64,000 bases of DNA from the NCBI GenBank assembly GCA_033030425.1, contig JAUFSD010000001.1:620001-684000 (forward strand). Reading direction: 5' to 3'. The notes beneath the pieces are model-generated. The model searched no databases. It was not told where the DNA came from and saw only the letters and a program-made list of their open reading frames with translations. This DNA is from Verpa conica. Lineage: Eukaryota > Ascomycota > Pezizomycetes > Pezizales > Morchellaceae. Position numbers and translations under genes: made by a program. Shown here one piece after another: positions 59,101-64,000 of the stretch. Positions within the stretch are counted from its first letter, which is position 1, and each line of letters begins with the position of its first letter.

Positions 59101-60108
59101 GAGTGGAAAACGATTTTTCCAGTCCATACTGCCTCAAGCTGTTGAACCACCAGGGGATGTGAAAGGAATTTCTTGGCCTGTAGAAATATTTAGCTGATGT
59201 CTCTAATGTTTGCGCTACAAATCCCTTTCTACTGGTAACTATAATTTCTTAGGGATAAACTAGACGGGATAAGCACAGGAACCATACCTCAGCACGGATA
59301 GATATCTCCAAGGCTGAAATTCTGCTTGCCCGCTGTAGTCTTGGGGGCGTGGGGGCAAATGAGATGTGACCATCCAGAGGAGTCAAAACGGCTGGAAGTG
59401 GTTGCCCTTGCAGGGGATAGAAATCGTAGCTCAAAGCATCAATCTAGGGGAGTTAGATTCATAGGTCCAAAACTGATTTTCGTTGTTTCTTCTACCAATT
59501 CTCTTGACGAAAATTCCTTCAGGAGTTTGCTTGCCAATAGTTCTGCTAATAGTGCGCGTGTCCTTGAAACAGATGCATTTCCCGGATTCTCCTGGGCTTC
59601 TTTTCGAAATTGGAGACAGTTGGCCAGGAGACTGTAAAGAACGCCTTTTGAAACTCTCTCTGGACCTTGGATTAACGAGCTCAAGATTGGCTTAACTAGG
59701 AAGCTCGAGACCTGGGGTGACCGTAGCTGATCCCATGTTAATGTCGTATCCACGCGGGAGACAATATCTGAACGAATAGAATGAACCAAAGTGTAAACTG
59801 GTATTGAATCTATGAGTTACATAAGATAAACATTAGTTGGAAATACCTCAAGAAAGCAAAGTTAAAAAGCAGATTTTACCAAGTTCTGCAGCTGAGAAGA
59901 TTGGAAGCAATGGAGTATTCTCGCTGTTATTCCCATCCGAAGACTCGGGCGACGAGGAATGGGAGCCAGTTGAGCTTTTATCGTACTGCTGGAAGTAGTC
60001 ACTCCTCTGCTCCTCATAAGCAGAAGAAAATGGCGAATGTTCTGTTCGTTGTTTTCTTTTTGATCGTAAAAGCGAAGACAACATTGCTTCTAGCTGGTTA
60101 CAAGTCAA
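56109..60108 (-). CDS. YVC1: Vacuolar TRP-type cation channel YVC1
   Basis: Twelve exons: 60108-59880, 59809-59496, 59443-59288, 59177-58906, 58854-58770, 58714-58620, 58559-58437, 58329-58171, 58110-58071, 58018-57992 (27 nt), 57933-57816 and 57760-56109; 1,089 residues in one frame. The linker helical region includes LYSLLANCLQFRKEA and RELIDALSYDFYPLQG. The membrane part shows AFWLWSFGFMM-DEIAGFTEAG, SLWNSFDMGIYLLFMA, YDILASCAVFLFPRIFSVL, DHYRYFSQLIIAFKIMAVDM, SYALFQILMGFTPAAWEVWE and FLIICHFLIVTILITVLTNS. It then continues EHQFLVAVNTLSLVKSDSLF and PLNLLAWLIHPIRFFIPF, and has a long acidic, disordered C-terminal tail ending in a charged coiled coil. Family role: calcium release from the vacuole. 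An alternative start at 60081 would remove nine residues. Confidence 0.9.
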
Positions 60109-63100
60109 GATGATCAGAGAAATCTTGACTCTTATCCCCTACTTGTGAGCTTCTATAGCTTATAATGAGTCTGTGAATAAACCCTTACCTCAGTGGGGTG
60201 GACTACGTGAGAGTACATACATGTAGTCGGTGACCACAGAGCTGTTAACGGCAACGTGCCCTAGAACTAAACATCTAAAATCAATGGGTACTGGGAATCC
60301 CACCACGGCCCAAGCGCCTGCCAAGTTATCCCACTCCCCACGCCCTGGTTCCAATCTTTATCTTATGCAGGTTTGATAATAGTATATCTATTGGTTTACT
60401 AGACCGTAAAAACTAAGCAAAAAAGAAAAAATAGCGACTCGCAGTGTTGTCAGCCTCTTATTCATCTAGCCACTCTCAGTATATATCCTATATTCCCGGT
60501 GCCTAGCTTCTTCCTTCCTCTTCCCATTCCTCTACAGGAATATTTTGTTTTTTGGGACTAGTTTTTCCTACATATCTATCCCTTCATAGCTATCCCTTTT
60601 CCAAGTCAGGCTCTGTTTTCTCCTTCGAACTCTTTGTTAAGTGCTTATGACATCATCAGCAGATATTATGCTTTCCATAGCAAAGAGTGTCTTGGGTTTC
60701 CGGGGGAATTTCTATTTTTCGATAATTGGTGCAGGAGGGCAGTGCTTGACTTAAGCGGGCTACCTTACAGTAGAAAGCAAATACCTCAAGTCCTTCGCCC
60801 ATCCTCCGGCACAGTACCCGATACTATCTAGGCCCATTAAACTATTGCTGGTGTGGTGCAGGTTCACTTGCCTTGAAATCCGGTACTATTCGCAGATTTG
60901 TGGGTGTCATCCGCGCCATTAACAGGATGCGGGAAATATGCACTGTGGCGGTGCAAGCTAGCTAGGGGCTACACACTATCCGAATTCTAACCACTTCGCA
61001 AATACTCTACAGATAGAGAAGTCCTAGTCTATTGATTTAGAGCATCCTTATCTAGACGTTACACTCTACTCCTAAACCTATACATTCACCGTTAAAGGCG
61101 GTTTTCTCGCTAATATTCACTCAACCTCGCGGTGAGTTGACCATGTGCATTTCCACATTATTCACTGTGTCCCAAGCTCCGGGACATTATTTAAAATTCA
61201 GAATTTCCAGCCTGGAACCTCGGGAACTATCGGGACTAAACTCCAGCCTTTGAAAGCTCTAGAAATGAGGAGTGTGAAGAAAGGGACGATCACCCTCAGC
61301 TTTTCGATCCGAACATTCTTATTACAATAGCCCCACACTACAAAAGTTGTCACGCTCACCTCTCACCGTCAAGATCTAAACGGCTATTCATTAATAAGAC
61401 TCACTTTCTATTTAAGGGGGAAAAGGGCGATAGGTGGCTGTACTTTTCTTCTTTTAGGTGATCGTCGTTACGGGCTTAATGATTGAGTATTTGGTTCCGA
61501 GATGCAATCTACGCTCAGTGGAGGATTGAGGTTATGATTAATCTACAGCATAAACTAACAAACATCACCCGGGAAGATTCTTAGAGTTGAATAGACTTAA
61601 ATGGTTTACCCAAATCCCTCATATTTCCCCCCCGCCATCATTCGGGTCAGCCGTGTAATAATCAGTTCTAACCTTTACAGTTCTGTGATCCACAGGATAA
61701 TATTTTCCCCAGATCTCTAGGGCTACCACAGAGCCTTAGTAAGTGTTTACCGAATTTTCGAACCTGTGATGGGGCTCTACACCCGGGAACTTTCCTCATC
61801 CACTTAGCAGCTGGGAAGCACTGCAAGCTTCTTGTGCGACGATAAATACCCCATGGCCCCAGGCGCTCCTTTTGAAATCTGCGGGGTTGGGCAGTTTTAA
61901 AACTTCCGGGTTTTAACTTTCGGGGTCTTCCCAACGCGCCATCCCTTTGCGCCCCCTAGAGGAAGTGTCGTAGGCGATACAGAAGGCTTTATTAATTTGA
62001 CCTTGCGGTTACTAAACAGGCCAATACCACTCACCGCTTATCGGCAACATTTCTTTGATATACGTAGACATTTATGTATGTAGATTAGCTGTGTCTAAGG
62101 CAACGCAAGTAAGCTTGCTTCACGTCGCGGGAGCAACCCCAGATACTAATGAAATGCAGGAGACCAATCAAAACCAATAGCAGCTTCCCCCACACAAACC
62201 AAACTCGAGACGACGCCCGCCAGCCCAGGAGATCTTTGCCCAGTGGGGCGTCGCGTGCCCTTCACGAAGCGACCAATCAGGAACCCGCTAGGCCTTGCAC
62301 CCCGTAATCCTTTCACTTCGTTCAGGGCAAGAGCAAAAACAAACAAATTTGAACTTCGCCTACAGAGGTCATACTAATCCCGAAAAGGCCGCCTAGCTTT
62401 TCTCGTCAACATCCAAGCAGATTTACGCTACAAGATTCTAGGGCGAGATAAGAAGAGCTACACAGGTGGGGTGTGTGGGACATGTGAGACAGTGTCTGTG
62501 GATTTATTTGGACATACAATCGAGTAACTCCAGCTGTATATCATACACGTCTCAGATCGTTGGAATATGGCCTTGAAATACAGGGCCCTCTATAAACAAA
62601 AAAGAAATTAACGGTACAAACCCCACGGCGGGAAAAAATCACCGGCCTGTACAAAAGAAAAGAAAGCCTAAAGTGCCATACATAAATAAACCAGAATAAC
62701 TGAAGATCCTATACTCTGGGTTCTTTTGCGCGCCAGCTGTTAACGCGTTACTGATAATTCCACTTGTTTTCGGGGACTCGGGACAGCTTGAGCATGGTAG
62801 CTAGATGCGCAGTGTACCTTATCTCTAGCTAGGCTATAATGATCGACAACAGCTAGTTTTGAAAGCCAGCTCCTGCATAGTATTCAATAACTCGTGACTG
62901 GGGCCCCTCAGTGACCAAGAATTATGCTTCTCCCCTGGCCAGTCTCATTACATTAGGATTCGACAAAACCTCCTTCTGAAAACCCTTGCCTACGGCCGCC
63001 GAACCTCTTTTATTTGTCCGCCATCTTCTCTATCAGACGTGGTATCCTACGCAATATTAATTGTTACTCAGATTTACTCTCTAACGACTATCACCGACAT

Positions 63101-63515
63101 ACTTCCCCTCTATGATACGCATATGTAGCCTGAATTATTCGACTCTACAGTTATTCTCCTTCTATCCGCTCTTATCCTTATATTTTAAGGAGTGCACCTA
63201 ATTTTTACACGTATTTTCGGCATTGGCCCTAGCCCTCATGTTATTTGTACTCAGAGCGGGCAAAAATAATCTGAATATAGAATTTTGGAAGCAGGGGTTA
63301 TCATTCGAGGCTTTAGTGAGCAAAGCACGCTTGTCGACCTGCCAAAACAAGACCTACATATTCAAGTCCTTTTTGCCTCCCCCGAGTACCAACGAGCAGT
63401 ACAGATATGAGCCCGCTCACTTCCCCTAAATTAGGTCGCCCCCAGTGATTGTCTTGATATTCGCCGCTTGGAAGGTCTAAAATGATGCTAACAGCCATTC
63501 GTTGATATCGATCAG
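60109..63515. other. 3.4 kb largely non-coding
   Basis: No recognised gene. It includes the YVC1 upstream region, pyrimidine-rich DNA at about 60440-60620, and a second copy of the dispersed repeat at 62270-62330. A start-less open frame lies at about 62900-63116 (TLAYGRRTSFICPPSSLSDV, YAILIVTQIY) with no known match; it may be an exon of the gene ending at 63799. Confidence 0.45.
62270..62330 (+). repeat. Second copy of the dispersed repeat at 55442
   Basis: ACCAATCAGGAACCCGCTAG, GCCTTGCACCCCGTAATCC and TTTCACTTCGTTCAGGGCA match the 55.4-kb copy with few differences. Similarity may extend left to about 62200 (CGAGACGACGCCCGCC; compare 55070). Confidence 0.55.
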
Positions 63516-63799
63516 TTAAACATGCTCTCATAGAGTGCCCATTCACAGCAGTCAGGAGAAGGATTATTCGGAGAGAGTTAGAAATTGAACGAGACTTGAC
63601 ACTCGATGACATCCTCTACCCAGAAAATTCGAAGAACTGGACATGGGGAGCCCTAGTGTGGAGAGAGTTTAAGAGGAAAAGAAGCAGAATCAGGAAAGCG
63701 AGAGGGGGGAGAGGGGCAAACGATAGTGATGATGGAGCAGGAAAAGAAGATGAATGGGGATGGGGGGAAGAAATGGGAAGAAATGGTGAGCGAGAATAG
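63516..63799 (+). CDS. Possible terminal exon of an unidentified gene
   Basis: An open frame begins after a CAG acceptor at 63513-63515 and ends at TAG 63797-63799. The product reads KHALIECPFTAVRRRIIRRE, LEIERDLTLDDILYPENSKN, WTWGALVWREFKRKRSRIRK, then an acidic Gly/Glu-rich tail. The ordered, charged, tryptophan-containing first 65 residues look like a conserved protein end, but I cannot name the family. No ATG begins the frame, so earlier exons (perhaps near 62900-63430) would be required. It could be a pseudogene fragment. Confidence 0.35.
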
Positions 63800-63950
63800 C
63801 TAGCGAGGGGACAGATTGAAGAAGAATTAGGTTGTTGAGAGCAGAGGAAATTTCTGTTGTTTTGTGTTTGGTTATATTTTATTATTATTATTATTATTTT
63901 ATTTTTATTTTTCTTTTTACTTTTGTTTTATTCGAAGTGTGAAGTGCGAA

Positions 63951-64000
63951 TACCTTAGCCTTAGGGCTTCATGTATTTATGATAAATTCATTCATTCATT
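63951..64000 (+). repeat. ATTC-tailed retroelement 3' end, cut by the window edge
   Basis: TACCTTAGCCTTAGGGCTTC, then ATGTATTTATGATAAA and (ATTC)n, match the 3021-3076 insertion with about six differences. An ATT microsatellite (about 63875-63905) precedes it. The right end is outside the window. Confidence 0.6.

Overview
This window is nuclear DNA of a filamentous ascomycete (Pezizomycotina), and every recognisable gene is a eukaryotic housekeeping gene. The basis is: split genes with many short introns (about 45-110 nt) with GTRNGT donors and CTRAC-type branch sites; fungal-type products (SVF1, TRAPPIII Trs85, EF-hand external NADH dehydrogenase, YVC1 vacuolar channel, Dicer-like protein, URK1 uridine kinase, TAP42, GID8); and truncated retroelements and solo LTRs. 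Genus and species cannot be told from the sequence alone. I found no rRNA, CRISPR array, bacterial operon or convincing tRNA gene.

Layout. 1-2.6 kb: 3' part of SVF1, then a divergent histone H4 variant split into six exons, one of only 16 nt. 3-7 kb: a 576-residue acidic protein I do not recognise, then about 2 kb of non-coding DNA with an inverted-repeat element. 7.1-16.2 kb: TRS85, a degenerate ubiquitin-like gene, CHM7 (ESCRT-III), RAD18 and a family 8 glycosyltransferase. 18.4-22.1 kb: external NADH dehydrogenase, two abutting TA-flanked inverted-repeat elements (one an almost perfect 118-nt hairpin), and RPB11. 22.8-27.8 kb: a 1,413-residue disordered coiled-coil protein. 28.2-32.6 kb: ATP17 and NDUFS4/nuo-21 head to head on a 242-bp promoter, then CCT6. 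33.4-40.4 kb: URK1, GID8, REX4 and a cyclopropane-fatty-acid-synthase-like methyltransferase. 40.4-46.6 kb: gene-free repeat island with two solo LTRs (each TG...CA with its own 5-bp target duplication) and several MITE-like elements. 46.6-52.9 kb: an intact Dicer-like gene with an unusually long N-terminal extension. 53.2-60.1 kb: TAP42 behind a cluster of GATAAG sites, then the twelve-exon YVC1 channel gene. 60.1-64 kb: mostly non-coding, with one possible terminal exon and another retroelement tail at the right edge.

Functional links. Three genes encode mitochondrial respiratory-chain or ATP synthase proteins (external NADH dehydrogenase, ATP17, NDUFS4), two of them on a shared promoter. 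RAD18 and the H4 variant both carry MluI-box-like ACGCG sites upstream. The Dicer gene lies beside the densest repeat island. I saw no operon-like or cluster-like novel pathway. The points most worth a second look are the H4 variant, the ubiquitin-like gene without a C-terminal GlyGly, the long hairpin upstream of RPB11, the long-tailed Dicer, the family of short ATTC-tailed insertions and the unrecognised acidic protein.

Exon boundaries were derived by hand from splice motifs, reading phase and remembered family conservation. Most gene models close without a frame break, but none was tested against transcripts or databases.
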